Origin: Roseovarius sp. ZX-A-9
Lineage (GTDB): Bacteria; Pseudomonadota; Alphaproteobacteria; Rhodobacterales; Rhodobacteraceae
Direction: 5' to 3'
Length of the DNA stretch: 64,000 nucleotides
Assembly: GCF_028369135.1 (NCBI RefSeq)
Contig: NZ_JAPWHW010000015.1
Span: forward strand, 62,001 to 126,000
Below are positions 52,567 through 62,634 of this stretch, piece after piece. The translations under genes and the position numbers were made by a program. The notes below the pieces were generated by a model, which was not told the DNA's origin, did not search any database, and worked only from the letters and a program-made list of their open reading frames with translations. Every line of letters begins with the position of its first letter. Positions within the stretch are counted from its first letter, which is position 1.

Positions 52567-53223
52567 ATGGATCGGATAAGGACATTTCTGTCGGCATGCA
52601 CTCTGGCATTCGGCCTAGGTGCAGCAACAGCCGCCGCGGCCCAATGCGCCGGTCCCTATCAGTTCGACGTGGATGAGATGGACGACAGCGTCTTCAAGCA
52701 GGTGCTGGTCACCACGCGGGACGACATCGAGCGTTTCTTCGATTTTCGTTTCGATGCCTTCTGCATGGACGAGGAAGAATACGGCGCCTATTTCGACGTG
52801 CGGGAAAATACCCTGGTTGTCGGCACCGAGTTTTTTCTCGATGTGGCCAACCCGCCCGGCAATATCAACCGGGCGATCGCGGTCATCGCGCATGAGGCGG
52901 CGCATGCCTTTCAGACCAAGCATGGCCTTTTGAACATGCTGATCGAAACCAACCCGCACCGGGTCAAATGCATAGAGCTGCACGCCGATTTCCTGGCCGG
53001 AGGCTACATGGGGTGGCGCGCGCGACTCTACGACATCACGCTGTCGAACATGACCGAGATGTTTTATTCCTTGGGCGACAGCCAGACCGGCAGCGAAGGC
53101 CATCACGGATTGGGAGCCGAGCGGTTCTTGTCATTTCGGCAAGGATTCCAAACGGTAACGGACGATGAAATTACACTTTCAAGTATGGGGATTGCTTATG
53201 TTTCTCAAGCAAAATGCGATTAA
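52567..53223 (+). CDS. Exported HExxH metallopeptidase-like protein
   Basis: A 218-residue exported protein (signal ends near AAAAQC). HEAAH (109-113) lies in AVIAHEAAHAFQ, and IELHADFLAGGYMGW (136-150) supplies a third zinc ligand, as in the YpfJ-type neutral zinc metallopeptidases. The rest is unlike known families I can name. It probably cleaves peptides in the periplasm or outside. The next gene starts 26 bp before its stop. Confidence 0.75.
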   Translation: MDRIRTFLSACTLAFGLGAATAAAAQCAGPYQFDVDEMDDSVFKQVLVTTRDDIERFFDFRFDAFCMDEEEYGAYFDVRENTLVVGTEFFLDVANPPGNINRAIAVIAHEAAHAFQTKHGLLNMLIETNPHRVKCIELHADFLAGGYMGWRARLYDITLSNMTEMFYSLGDSQTGSEGHHGLGAERFLSFRQGFQTVTDDEITLSSMGIAYVSQAKCD

Positions 53224-53920
53224 AGCGAGAGCCACTGCGGCCTTGGCGCGGGCATTCGGGGCAATGGCATTGGGATTGATCTTGGGCGTGGCACCTGCAC
53301 AGGCGCAGCAACTGAAGATGAATATCGGCTGTCCGACACTGGGCAGCGCCGATATCGGCAAATACACCATCGACGAGTTGAACAGGCTTTGCCACAACAA
53401 CTCTGGCAGTTCCGGCACCAGCACGTCATCGCAAGGCTCGCAAATGGACTCTGCCGAGGGTGGTGCCGCGCTCAGCTGTGGCCAGCACAAGGCATTGGCC
53501 TTCAAGGCGCGTTTGAACCCCGGCTTTGTGGAGGGCCAGACCTCGCAGCAGGTGGTTGATAAATACTGCCAGAACAAACCCGACGACGCGCTGCCGGACG
53601 AAAGTTATGCCGGTGGCGATCAGGCAACCGGCTGGTTCCGGTTCGAGCGCGGTTATCACACGACCTACACCGGGGCCAAGGCCCGGATCTGCAAGAATTA
53701 TTACTCCGGCGATGCCTATCTCGACAATGGTCGGATAGAGTTCACCTCTGGCGGCCACACCTGGCGAGGCACGATCAGTCAGAACTCTTACATTTCGATC
53801 ACCCGCGACGGTGTGACCCCGCGGCCCAAAAACCACACCGTGATTTCCGGCCCGATGTTCAATGCCGAGCTATACAATGGCTACTGCGGCACGGGCTTTT
53901 TCCGCCTCTCAGCTCAATAG
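53198..53920 (+). CDS. Exported cysteine-rich protein of unknown function
   Basis: A 240-residue exported protein (signal ends near PAQAQQ). The mature part has six cysteines (likely three disulfides), a Ser/Gly/Thr-rich stretch at about residues 69-90, and a beta-rich C-terminal half. No family recognised. The start ATG 53198 follows GGGGA and lies inside the previous gene (26-bp overlap), so the two are coupled. An upstream GTG-type start at 53165 would place basic residues before the signal but is less likely. Confidence 0.72.
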   Translation: MFLKQNAIKARATAALARAFGAMALGLILGVAPAQAQQLKMNIGCPTLGSADIGKYTIDELNRLCHNNSGSSGTSTSSQGSQMDSAEGGAALSCGQHKALAFKARLNPGFVEGQTSQQVVDKYCQNKPDDALPDESYAGGDQATGWFRFERGYHTTYTGAKARICKNYYSGDAYLDNGRIEFTSGGHTWRGTISQNSYISITRDGVTPRPKNHTVISGPMFNAELYNGYCGTGFFRLSAQ

Positions 53921-53926
53921 GTTCTC

Positions 53927-54823
53927 ATGATCAATTTCGTAAAGAAGACATTCGGTGGCGCGGCATTGCTGGCGCTTCTGGCAGGCGGAGCAGCCGCGCA
54001 AGGCAACGAAGATGGCTGCCTTGCGCCAAGCGATATGCGCGACAAGGATGTGAAACGCCATGCTGCGGTTCTTGGCCCCGAAAGCGGGCTGTGTCTGTCG
54101 GATCTCGATTTCGAGGAAAACGGCCTGAAATGGCAGATCACCGTGATCGACAACACCAAACAGCCCAACGGGCCGACGATCTATCTGCTGCATGACAATG
54201 AGAACGCGGCATTCGACACGGCGATCTATTCCGTGCTGCGCTACGGCGGCAAGGTGATCGCGGTAGAGGCGGGCGACAGCCGTACCCACCAGAACCAGGA
54301 CCCAAACCGCAATTTCGGCATGACCAAGAAGGCCACCGCCAGTTGCAAGGAAATGCGCAAACGCCCCGCGCCTTTGTTCACGCAGTTCCTGCTGGATCTG
54401 CGCAATCCGCGCATCAGTTTCTTTCTGACTTTGCACAACAACGCCAATGGCCATACCGGCAATGGCGGCAGTGGCGGCATCAGCGCGGCGCGCACCAGCG
54501 CAGTGATGTCCGGTTTCATGACCGAAGTGGCCAAGACCGACGAGGATGACGCGATCTTGCTGGCAGGCACCAAACCGTTCGAGCAGGAACGCCGCGCCAA
54601 GAGAGCCGCCGATTTTTTCCTGGAGCGCGGTGTTAACGTGATCTATGAGCACGTCATTCCCGAACGCAATGATTGCTCGTTCTCGAACTATGTCGTGCTC
54701 AACGGTCTGGGAGAGTATTTCAACATCGAGGCCGAGCATGGCCATCTGGATCAACAAAAGGCGATGCTGGACCTTTTGATGACGTTCCACCGTATCCGGG
54801 TGCGCAACAAATCCGTGCAGTAA
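53927..54823 (+). CDS. Exported M14-like zinc carboxypeptidase/amidase
   Basis: A 298-residue exported protein (signal ends near GAAAQG). The order of motifs is that of M14 peptidases: HDNE (His89, Glu92 as HxxE), DPNRNF (125-130, like the NPDRNF substrate-binding segment), a histidine in TLHNNANGH (170-176) and a late glutamate in NIEAEHGH (268 or 270). Overall similarity is low, so it is a divergent member that may remove residues from peptides or peptidoglycan. Last gene of the cluster, converging with the UbiH-type gene. Confidence 0.68.
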   Translation: MINFVKKTFGGAALLALLAGGAAAQGNEDGCLAPSDMRDKDVKRHAAVLGPESGLCLSDLDFEENGLKWQITVIDNTKQPNGPTIYLLHDNENAAFDTAIYSVLRYGGKVIAVEAGDSRTHQNQDPNRNFGMTKKATASCKEMRKRPAPLFTQFLLDLRNPRISFFLTLHNNANGHTGNGGSGGISAARTSAVMSGFMTEVAKTDEDDAILLAGTKPFEQERRAKRAADFFLERGVNVIYEHVIPERNDCSFSNYVVLNGLGEYFNIEAEHGHLDQQKAMLDLLMTFHRIRVRNKSVQ

Positions 54824-54828
54824 CACGC

Positions 54829-54852
54829 AGCGCGGCGATGCAACGTCGCGCT
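54829..54852. terminator. Bidirectional terminator at the end of the secreted-protein cluster
   Basis: A 9-bp stem (one G-U pair) with an ATGCAA loop, 5 bases after the M14-like gene's stop and touching the stop codon of the convergent hydroxylase gene. Confidence 0.5.
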
Positions 54853-56071
54853 ATCCTCGCATCAGGGCTGGCAGATCACCTGTCAGCCCGGCAGCTTCGC
54901 GGATCATGCCACGGCGCAGACCGGGCAGCGCATTGATCGCGCCCATCCCCAGATCGCGCCCCAGTCGTAACAGTGGGTTGTCGCTGGAAAACAGTCGGGT
55001 GCTGAAATCTGTCGCCAGCGCCAGCGTCTGGATGTCGAACCGCCGCCAGCGCTGATAACGCTCCAGAACGTCCTGCGCTGCGAAATCTTCGCCGCGTCTG
55101 CGGGCGTCGTCCAGAACCTGTGCCAAAGCGCCCACGTCGCGCAGCCCTGCGTTGAGACCCTGACCTGCCACCGGATGCAGCCCGTGCGCCGCATCGCCGA
55201 CCAGCGCCACGCGCTCGGCAACGAGGTGATTGGCCAGGCTCAGGCCCAGCGGATAGCTGTAGCGCGGTCCCTTGATTGCGATCTCTCCCAGGAAATCGCC
55301 GAAACGCGGGCGCAGCACATGCAGGAATTCAGCATCGTCGAGTTCTGCGAAGCTGGCGGCAGTGGCGGTGGCTTCGCTCCAGACGATGGACGATACGTTG
55401 CCGGGCAGCGGCAGAATCGCCAGCGGTCCGGGCGGCATGAAGAACTGATGCGCGATCCCGTGATGCGGCAACTCGTGCTCGATGGCGCAGACCAGCGCCA
55501 TCTGGCCATAATCCCACCCGGTGCGGCGGATGCCGGCGCGCTCTGCCGTGCCCGAGCGTCGCCCGTCCGAGCCGACCAGCAACCCGCCGCGCAGCACCTT
55601 GCCCGAGGCCAGCGTGACCTCGATGCCACCGGGTATCACCGTCTGCGCCGTGACCGCATCGCCCGAAATCTGCCGGATGTTCGGCTCTTCGCTGATCGCA
55701 TCCAGAAACGCGCGGCGCAGGAACCGATCCTCGCACATGTGGCCCATCGGCCCTTCTTCGATCTCGCCATGATCGAAATGCAGGTAGAAGGGCGACAGCG
55801 GCCCGGTGCCCGCGCGCCCGTCGCTGACCTTGATCTCCAGCATCGGCTGCGCGTGGTTGGCGATACCGTCCCAAATGCCGATGGCGCGCAGCAAGCGAAC
55901 CGAGGCAAGGGCGAGCGCATAGGCGCGGCCGTCAAACGCGGCGTTCTTGCGCGCAGGCTGTGGCAGGGCGTCGATCACCGTTACGTGCAGGCCTGTCTGC
56001 GCGAGGGCAAGAGCGAGGGCAGGGCCGTTCAGCCCGCCGCCAACAATCAGGATATCGCTGTCATATGTCAT
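54851..56071 (-). CDS. UbiH/UbiF-family FAD monooxygenase
   Basis: A 406-residue aromatic hydroxylase. ILIVGGGLNGPALALALAQ is the FAD fold, followed by RAYALALASVRLLRAIG, and the second FAD motif is ALVGDAAHGLHPVAGQGLNAGLRDV, the UbiH-type form (GDAAH.hPxAGQGxNxGxxD). Such enzymes hydroxylate the ubiquinone ring precursor; which position is not settled by sequence. Start at ATG 56071 after GAAGGG; an alternative ATG at 56107 would add twelve residues. Divergent from the amidase gene. Confidence 0.9.
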   Translation of the reverse strand: MTYDSDILIVGGGLNGPALALALAQTGLHVTVIDALPQPARKNAAFDGRAYALALASVRLLRAIGIWDGIANHAQPMLEIKVSDGRAGTGPLSPFYLHFDHGEIEEGPMGHMCEDRFLRRAFLDAISEEPNIRQISGDAVTAQTVIPGGIEVTLASGKVLRGGLLVGSDGRRSGTAERAGIRRTGWDYGQMALVCAIEHELPHHGIAHQFFMPPGPLAILPLPGNVSSIVWSEATATAASFAELDDAEFLHVLRPRFGDFLGEIAIKGPRYSYPLGLSLANHLVAERVALVGDAAHGLHPVAGQGLNAGLRDVGALAQVLDDARRRGEDFAAQDVLERYQRWRRFDIQTLALATDFSTRLFSSDNPLLRLGRDLGMGAINALPGLRRGMIREAAGLTGDLPALMRG

Positions 56072-56160
56072 GCCCTTCAATATGGTGAGAGTTGCGGGAT
56101 TGTCCATGCGCGCCACTGTCGCTACGTTTGCGCGAAATCGGACATTTGCAGGGGGCTGGA

Positions 56161-57489
56161 ATGCAAGGCTGGCTACGGATGAGCGCGGCAGATCTGGGGC
56201 GCGGGATCGGCGCGGGCGAGATCGACGCGGTGGCATTGACAGAAACCTATCTGGCCGCGATCGACGGGCATGAACATGCCGCGCGCATCTACTCGGTCGT
56301 GACCCATGACCGCGCCCGCGCCGAAGCGCGCGCCGCAGCGGAACGCGCGCAGGCAGGCCAGCGGCGCGGCCCGCTGGACGGTGTGCCGATCAGTTGGAAG
56401 GATCTGGTTGACAGCGCCGGTGTGGCGACAGAGGCCGGATCACAACTGCTGGCGGGACGGGTGCCCGCGCGTGATGCCACCGTTCTGCGCAATGCCACGG
56501 CGGCTGGCCTTGTCTGTCTGGGCAAGACGCATATGAGCGAGCTGGCCTTTTCCGGCCTTGGCCTCAATCCGATGACGGCGACGCCGCCCTGTATCAACGA
56601 CGCGGCTGCGGTGCCGGGGGGATCGTCCAGCGGGGCGGCCGCGAGCGTCGCCTTTGATCTTGCCGCCTGCGGGATCGGCAGTGACACGGGCGGTTCGGTC
56701 CGCATCCCGTCGGCCTGGAACGATCTGGTGGGGCTCAAGACCACAAGCGGGCGTCTGTCGGTGGAAGGCACCGTGCCGTTGGCGGCGAAATTTGACACGA
56801 TCGGCCCGCTTTGCCGCACGGTCGAGGATGCCGCATTGATGCTGGCTGCGCTCGAAGGCGGGGCCGCGCCCGATTTGCGCGGGGTCGCATTGCAGGGCAT
56901 GCGCTTTGCCGCATTGCAAACGGTGGTGATGGACGACATGCGCGAGGCACCATTGGCCGCCTACAATGATGTCGTGCAGCGGTTGCGCGACGCGGGCGCG
57001 CATATCACGCCACTGGAAGCGCCCGAGATCGCAGAGGCGATGCCGCTGTCAGGCATCCTCTTTACCGCCGAAGCCTATGGGACATGGGGCAAGATGATCG
57101 AGGCCGCACCGGACAAGATGTTCAGTGCGATCCGTGACCGGTTCCGCAGCGGTGCCGAATTTAGTGCGGCGGATTATGTTGCCGCCTGTCAGCGTCTGGA
57201 TGAATTGCGTACCGAATGGGCCGCCCGCGTGGCGGGCTTTGACGCGGTGATCATGCCGACTGCGCCGATTCTGCCGCCCGATGCAAAGCGGTTGATGGAA
57301 GATGACGCATATTACATGACCGAAAACCTGCTGGCCTTGCGCAATACCCGTGTGGGCAATCTGATGGGGCTGAGTGCGGTCACGCTGCCCACCGGTGTGC
57401 CAAGCTGCGGCATCATGTTCTGCGGCACGCCATTTGGCGAAGAACGGCTGTTGCGCATCGCTCAGGCGGCGGAGATAGCGCTGGGATAA
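56161..57489 (+). CDS. Amidase-signature family hydrolase
   Basis: A 442-residue enzyme of the amidase signature family. The catalytic lysine is in PISWKDLVD, and the two serines in PGGSSSGAAAS and GSDTGGSVRIPS complete the Ser-cisSer-Lys triad. It hydrolyses a carboxamide; GatA is excluded because no GatB/GatC genes are near and the length is short. Start at ATG 56161 after a GGGG site. One dispersed TATTT-N6-AGATGA motif lies just after its stop. Confidence 0.9.
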   Translation: MQGWLRMSAADLGRGIGAGEIDAVALTETYLAAIDGHEHAARIYSVVTHDRARAEARAAAERAQAGQRRGPLDGVPISWKDLVDSAGVATEAGSQLLAGRVPARDATVLRNATAAGLVCLGKTHMSELAFSGLGLNPMTATPPCINDAAAVPGGSSSGAAASVAFDLAACGIGSDTGGSVRIPSAWNDLVGLKTTSGRLSVEGTVPLAAKFDTIGPLCRTVEDAALMLAALEGGAAPDLRGVALQGMRFAALQTVVMDDMREAPLAAYNDVVQRLRDAGAHITPLEAPEIAEAMPLSGILFTAEAYGTWGKMIEAAPDKMFSAIRDRFRSGAEFSAADYVAACQRLDELRTEWAARVAGFDAVIMPTAPILPPDAKRLMEDDAYYMTENLLALRNTRVGNLMGLSAVTLPTGVPSCGIMFCGTPFGEERLLRIAQAAEIALG

Positions 57490-57648
57490 CCCGTTGGATT
57501 TGAGTATTTTTACAAAGATGAAGCCCGATTTGCCAAAATGCCACAAATCGGGTGGGCAAAGGCGGTTTCGCTGGACCTGAGGGCTGAGTTTAGAGTAGTT
57601 TTGCCACAAGCGGGGCGTCAATGATCCCGAACCTTGAGGCAGTTTCAG

Positions 57649-58827
57649 ATGTTTCCCGAGCGGTTTTCGAACCTTCCGGCCTATGCATTCCCGCGCCTGC
57701 GCGCCCTGTTGGACGTGGCAGAACCGGGCGGCGAAGTGCTGCATATGACGATCGGCGAGCCGAAACACGCCTTTCCACCTTGGATCACCGAGATCATCAG
57801 CCGTAACGCGGCCGAGTTTGGCCTGTATCCGCCCAATGACGGCACGCCCGAGTTGCAGGCTGCGATTTGCGGCTGGGTCACGCGGCGCTACGGCGTCACG
57901 CTTGATCCCGGCAGCCAGGTCATGGCGCTCAACGGGACGCGCGAGGGGCTCTACAATGCGATGATGGCGCTTTGCCCCGAAACCAAGGCGGGGGGAAAGC
58001 CCGTGGTTCTGGTGCCCAACCCGTTCTATCAGGTGTATATGGTGGCCGCGCTGTCGGTCGGGGCAGAGCCCGTCTTTGTGCCTGCCACACGGGAAACGGG
58101 GTATCTGCCGGATTTCACTGCATTGCCTGCCGATGTCCTGAACCGCGTCGCGGTGGCCTATCTGTGTTCGCCCAGCAATCCGCAGGGCGCGGTGGCGACG
58201 TCAGACTATTGGCAGGATCTGCTGGCTTTGGCGGAAAAATACGATTTCAGAGTCTTTGCCGACGAATGCTATAGCGAGATCTACCGCGACACGCCGCCCG
58301 AAGGGGCGCTGGCGGTGGCCGCGCGGATGCAGATCGACCCCGAGCGCGTGGTGGCGTTTCACAGCCTGTCCAAGCGGTCGAATTTGCCGGGGCTGCGCAG
58401 CGGATTTGTCGCGGGCGGAGCGGAGAGCATCCGGCGCATCAAGCAGCTGCGCGCCTATGCGGGCGCACCATTGCCGCTACCGTTGCAGCGGGTGGCCGAA
58501 GCGGTGTGGGCCGACGATGCGCATGTCGAAGAGAACCGGCGTCTTTACCGCGAGAAATACGACCGCGCCGATGAGATCATGCAGGGCGTTCCGGGTTATC
58601 GTGGGCCCGAGGCCGGGTTTTTTCTGTGGCTGCCGGTCGAAGACGGCGAGGCGGCGGCATTGCGTCTGTGGCGCGAGACCGGCGTGCGGGTTCTTCCGGG
58701 CGCCTATCTGAGCCGCGAAACCTCCGGGGGCAACCCGGGTCAGGCATACATTCGGGTGGCGATGGTGGCCCCAATAGACGAGATGACACGCGGGCTGACC
58801 AGCCTGCGGGCGTGTCTCTACACATAA
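57649..58827 (+). CDS. Class I/II PLP-dependent aminotransferase (DapC-like)
   Basis: A 392-residue fold-type I aminotransferase. The PLP lysine is in FHSLSKRSNLPGLRSGF, the aspartate for the ring nitrogen in VFADECYSEI, and AYLCSPSNPQGAVA is the substrate loop. The closest general type is the N-succinyldiaminopimelate aminotransferase (DapC) of lysine synthesis, but aspartate-type activity is possible. GAGG nine bases upstream supports ATG 57649. It precedes ftsK by 15 bp. Confidence 0.9.
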   Translation: MFPERFSNLPAYAFPRLRALLDVAEPGGEVLHMTIGEPKHAFPPWITEIISRNAAEFGLYPPNDGTPELQAAICGWVTRRYGVTLDPGSQVMALNGTREGLYNAMMALCPETKAGGKPVVLVPNPFYQVYMVAALSVGAEPVFVPATRETGYLPDFTALPADVLNRVAVAYLCSPSNPQGAVATSDYWQDLLALAEKYDFRVFADECYSEIYRDTPPEGALAVAARMQIDPERVVAFHSLSKRSNLPGLRSGFVAGGAESIRRIKQLRAYAGAPLPLPLQRVAEAVWADDAHVEENRRLYREKYDRADEIMQGVPGYRGPEAGFFLWLPVEDGEAAALRLWRETGVRVLPGAYLSRETSGGNPGQAYIRVAMVAPIDEMTRGLTSLRACLYT

Positions 58828-58842
58828 GGTACGAGGGATTAA

Positions 58843-61746
58843 ATGGCATATCAGACACGAGGACGCGACCCGCTGCTGGACAGCAATATGGCGCAGGCGA
58901 TCGAGAAACGCGGCAAGGAATTGCTGGGTCTCGGGCTGCTGGCGCTCGCCGCTCTCGTTGCGATGATGTTTGCCACCTACAGCCCAGATGACCCATCGTG
59001 GCTGTCGGCCGTTGACGCGCCGGTGCATAACTGGCTGGGCCAGAGCGGGGCGACCATCGCCGCAACGCTGTTCATGGTTGTCGGCTGGGGCGCGTGGGGC
59101 GCGGCCATCGTGCTGGCGGCCTGGGGCGTACGTTTCGTACTGCATTGCGGTCAGGAGCGGGCGATCGGGCGGTTAATCTTTGCGCCGATCTGGATCGCGG
59201 TTTTGTCGCTCTACGCGGCCTCGCTGACGCCCGGCGCTGAATGGTATGCGACCCACAGCTTCGGGCTTGGCGGCATTTTCGGTGACACCGTCCTGGGCGC
59301 GGTCCTGGGTATTCTGCCCGTGAGCCTGGCGGTGGGGTTGAAGCTGCTGGCACTGGTATTGGGGGCCTCGATGCTGGCCTTGGGAGCGTTCGTGCTGGGG
59401 TTTGACCGGGCCGAGCTGATCCGCATTGCGCGGTTCCTGCTCGTGGGTCTGATCATGAGCTATTCGATGCTGCTGGACGCCCTCGGCCGGGGTGCCGAAG
59501 CTGCCCGCAATGCAGCTCAGGCCCGTCAGGAACGTCGCGCTGGCCGTGCCGAAGCGCAGGAGGCGGCGCGCGCGCCAGAGGTCAGCATCGTCGCCCCGCG
59601 TATGCGGCGCGGAACAGGTGCCGTGATCGACGAGCCCGACGTGCAGGACGAAATGCCGCTGCTCAAACCGGTGGAAAAGCAGGGCGGGCTGCTGTCGCGT
59701 ATGCCGTCGCTTATCCGCAAGCCCGAGCCGCTGCCCGAGCCGGAACTGGTCGAGCCCAGGGTTGTTGCCGGTGCGCAGGATATGCCCGGCGAGGACCGGA
59801 TCAAGGAAAAGATCGCCGACGTAATCAAGAACCGGGTGCGCAAGAGTACCGCCATCCACGTGGAATCCGTTGCGCCGCTGACCAAGGGGCGCGGGCGTGG
59901 GCCAGATCCTCTTGTGCTGAATACGGCGCGCCCGAATGCGGGCTTGCCGCCAGAGCCGCCATTGACCGCCGGATTGGCGCTGCCGCCCGAGCCGCCCTTG
60001 ACTGCCATGCGCACCGAGATGCCGCAGGTCGATGCACCCGCTGCCGAACCGGCCCCCGCTGCTGTCTTGGACGATGACGAGGATTACGGCGCATACCAGG
60101 CCGAGCAGAGCATGCGAATCCCGGTGCCCGAGCCGCGCAAGGTGGTGCAGCATTCGGTGCGCAAGGCACCCGCACCGTCGAGCCGTGCCAAGGCCGAGGC
60201 GCAGCCAAAGCTGCAATTCGAGGAGACGACGAGCAGCGAGTTCGAATTGCCGCCGCTCAGCCTTTTGTCGAGCCCCGAGAACATCCAGCGGTATCACCTG
60301 AGTGATGACGCGCTGGAGGAAAATGCGCGGATGTTGGAAAACGTGCTGGATGATTATGGCGTCAAGGGCGATATCGTCAGCGTCCGCCCCGGCCCGGTCG
60401 TCACCATGTACGAGCTGGAGCCGGCGCCGGGCCTCAAGGCGTCCCGCGTGATCGGCCTGTCGGACGATATCGCACGGTCGATGTCGGCGCTCAGCGCACG
60501 GGTCAGCACCGTACCGGGGCGTACGGTTATCGGGATCGAACTGCCCAACGACAACCGCGAGATGGTCGCCCTGCGCGAGATCCTGTCCTCGCGTGATTTT
60601 GGCGACGGCAACCAGAAACTGCCGCTGGCGCTGGGCAAGGATATCGGCGGCGATCCCATGGTCGCCAACCTAGCCAAGATGCCGCACCTGCTGATTGCGG
60701 GGACCACCGGATCGGGTAAATCCGTGGCGATCAACACGATGATCCTCAGCCTGCTTTACAAGCTGACACCGGATGAATGCCGGATGATCATGATCGACCC
60801 CAAGATGCTGGAACTCAGCGTCTATGACGGCATTCCGCATTTGCTGAGCCCGGTCGTGACGGACCCCAAGAAGGCGGTGGTGGCCCTCAAGTGGACCGTC
60901 GCCGAGATGGAAGATCGCTATCGCAAGATGTCCAAGATGGGTGTGCGCAACATCGACGGCTATAACGGCCGTGTGGCGGACGCGCTGAGCAAGGGCGAAA
61001 TGTTCAGCCGCACGGTGCAGACCGGGTTTGACGACGAGACCGGCGAACCAGTGTTCGAGACCGAAGAGTTTGCACCAGAGAAGATGCCCTATATCGTCGT
61101 CATCGTTGACGAGATGGCCGATCTGATGATGGTCGCCGGCAAGGAGATCGAGGCCTGCATCCAGCGTCTGGCCCAGATGGCACGGGCCAGCGGCATTCAT
61201 ATCATCATGGCAACGCAGCGCCCGTCGGTCGATGTCATCACCGGCACGATCAAGGCCAACTTCCCCACGCGGATCAGCTTTCAGGTCACGTCCAAAATCG
61301 ACAGCCGCACCATTCTGGGCGAGATGGGTGCCGAGCAACTGCTGGGCATGGGCGACATGCTGTATATGGCGGGCGGTGCCAAGATCACACGTTGCCACGG
61401 GCCTTTCGTGAGCGACGAAGAGGTTGAGGAAGTCGTCAACCATCTCAAGGCTTACGGCCCGCCCAAATATCTTAGCGGCGTGGTTGAAGGCCCCGACGAC
61501 GACAAGGCCAGCAGCATCGACGCCGTGCTGGGTCTCGGTGGCAATACGGATGGCGAGGATGCGCTCTATGATCAGGCGGTGCAGGTCGTGTTGAATGACC
61601 GCAAGGTCAGCACGTCCTACATCCAGCGCAAGCTGGCTATCGGATACAACAAGGCCGCGCGGCTGGTCGAGCAGATGGAGAGCGAGGGCCTCGTGGGTGC
61701 CGCCAACCATGTCGGCAAGCGAGAGATCCTGGTGCCGGAGCAATAA
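58843..61746 (+). CDS. ftsK: DNA translocase FtsK
   Basis: A 967-residue cell-division DNA pump. Four to five membrane helices (about residues 25-215), then an acidic/Pro-rich linker, then the motor: Walker [18 protein letters not shown], Walker [31 protein letters not shown] and the C-terminal gamma winged helix ([31 protein letters not shown]) that reads KOPS sites. It anchors at the septum and moves chromosome ends for dif recombination. The ATG at 58843 is accepted; the ribosome site (AAGG) is moderate. Confidence 0.96.
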   Translation: MAYQTRGRDPLLDSNMAQAIEKRGKELLGLGLLALAALVAMMFATYSPDDPSWLSAVDAPVHNWLGQSGATIAATLFMVVGWGAWGAAIVLAAWGVRFVLHCGQERAIGRLIFAPIWIAVLSLYAASLTPGAEWYATHSFGLGGIFGDTVLGAVLGILPVSLAVGLKLLALVLGASMLALGAFVLGFDRAELIRIARFLLVGLIMSYSMLLDALGRGAEAARNAAQARQERRAGRAEAQEAARAPEVSIVAPRMRRGTGAVIDEPDVQDEMPLLKPVEKQGGLLSRMPSLIRKPEPLPEPELVEPRVVAGAQDMPGEDRIKEKIADVIKNRVRKSTAIHVESVAPLTKGRGRGPDPLVLNTARPNAGLPPEPPLTAGLALPPEPPLTAMRTEMPQVDAPAAEPAPAAVLDDDEDYGAYQAEQSMRIPVPEPRKVVQHSVRKAPAPSSRAKAEAQPKLQFEETTSSEFELPPLSLLSSPENIQRYHLSDDALEENARMLENVLDDYGVKGDIVSVRPGPVVTMYELEPAPGLKASRVIGLSDDIARSMSALSARVSTVPGRTVIGIELPNDNREMVALREILSSRDFGDGNQKLPLALGKDIGGDPMVANLAKMPHLLIAGTTGSGKSVAINTMILSLLYKLTPDECRMIMIDPKMLELSVYDGIPHLLSPVVTDPKKAVVALKWTVAEMEDRYRKMSKMGVRNIDGYNGRVADALSKGEMFSRTVQTGFDDETGEPVFETEEFAPEKMPYIVVIVDEMADLMMVAGKEIEACIQRLAQMARASGIHIIMATQRPSVDVITGTIKANFPTRISFQVTSKIDSRTILGEMGAEQLLGMGDMLYMAGGAKITRCHGPFVSDEEVEEVVNHLKAYGPPKYLSGVVEGPDDDKASSIDAVLGLGGNTDGEDALYDQAVQVVLNDRKVSTSYIQRKLAIGYNKAARLVEQMESEGLVGAANHVGKREILVPEQ

Positions 61747-61787
61747 GCAAGGCTGGGTACAGGCGGCGACCTGCACCGCCCCGATCC

Positions 61788-61816
61788 ATCGAGCCGTGGA
61801 AGCCCTGCGGCTCGAT
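61788..61816 (+). terminator. Hairpin downstream of ftsK
   Basis: Perfect 9-bp arms ATCGAGCCG / CGGCTCGAT with an 11-nt loop, 41 bases after the ftsK stop. No U-run. The rest of the 207-bp gap before lolA shows nothing definite. Confidence 0.45.
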
Positions 61817-61953
61817 ACGGCGCGCGGTCCGAGCGTTGAGCCAATTGCGGTTGCTGTTGCGGCGATTTGCCGAAAAATGCGCTTTGATATCGCATAACAC
61901 GTGCCTTGGCCCTATTTAATGTGGGCAACAGGCATGTAAGGGCAGGTCACATT

Positions 61954-62562
61954 ATGAAAATGGTTCAATCGCTTCTCGTTGGCGTATTTGCAGTGGCGAT
62001 GGCATTGCCTGCAGCAGCGGAAAAGCTGTCGCTGGGAGAGCTGTCATCCTATCTCAACACGCTCAAGACCGCGACCGGCGCGTTTACCCAAATCAATGAT
62101 GATGGCACGATCAGCACCGGCCGTATCCTGATCAAGCGTCCCGGCCGTGTCCGGTTCGAATACGACCCGCCTGACCAAACGCTGGTTGTGGCCAATGGCG
62201 ACACGGTGGGTATCGTCGATCCAAAATCGAATCAGGGGACGCAGGCCTATCCGCTGCACCGCACACCGTTGTCGATCATCCTGGCACGCAACGTTGATTT
62301 GACGCGCGCCCGCATGGTGACGGGTCATTCAAGTGACGATACCACGACGACGGTGCGCGCGCAGGACCCCGAACATCCCGAATATGGCAATATCGAACTG
62401 GTCTTTACCGGTAGCCCGGTCGAGCTGCGTCAATGGGTGATCAATGACAGCAGCGGCAGCAGGACGACCGTTGTCCTGGGCGATCTGTCGCAGGGCATGC
62501 GCCTGAAGGATGAAAACTTTGTCATCCCCGGGCTGGCGACGGCGACGCAGATCGAGCGCTAG
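61954..62562 (+). CDS. lolA: Outer-membrane lipoprotein carrier protein LolA
   Basis: A 202-residue periplasmic lipoprotein chaperone. A signal peptide ends near LPAAAEK. Mature features are LGELSSYLNTLKTATGAFTQINDDGT, GRILIKRPGRVRFEYDPPDQTLVVANGDTVGIVDP and the beta-rich half that forms the hydrophobic cavity. It shuttles lipoproteins from LolCDE to the outer membrane. The start ATG 61954 is weakly supported by AGGGCAGG. Located 3' of ftsK, as in many alphaproteobacteria. Confidence 0.93.
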   Translation: MKMVQSLLVGVFAVAMALPAAAEKLSLGELSSYLNTLKTATGAFTQINDDGTISTGRILIKRPGRVRFEYDPPDQTLVVANGDTVGIVDPKSNQGTQAYPLHRTPLSIILARNVDLTRARMVTGHSSDDTTTTVRAQDPEHPEYGNIELVFTGSPVELRQWVINDSSGSRTTVVLGDLSQGMRLKDENFVIPGLATATQIER

Positions 62563-62634
62563 ACCTTATTGGCGGTCAGTCTGGAGGTGCGTTGCGAGCA
62601 CCCTCACAACGCCGAGGCGAAAACGGTCTCTGAT

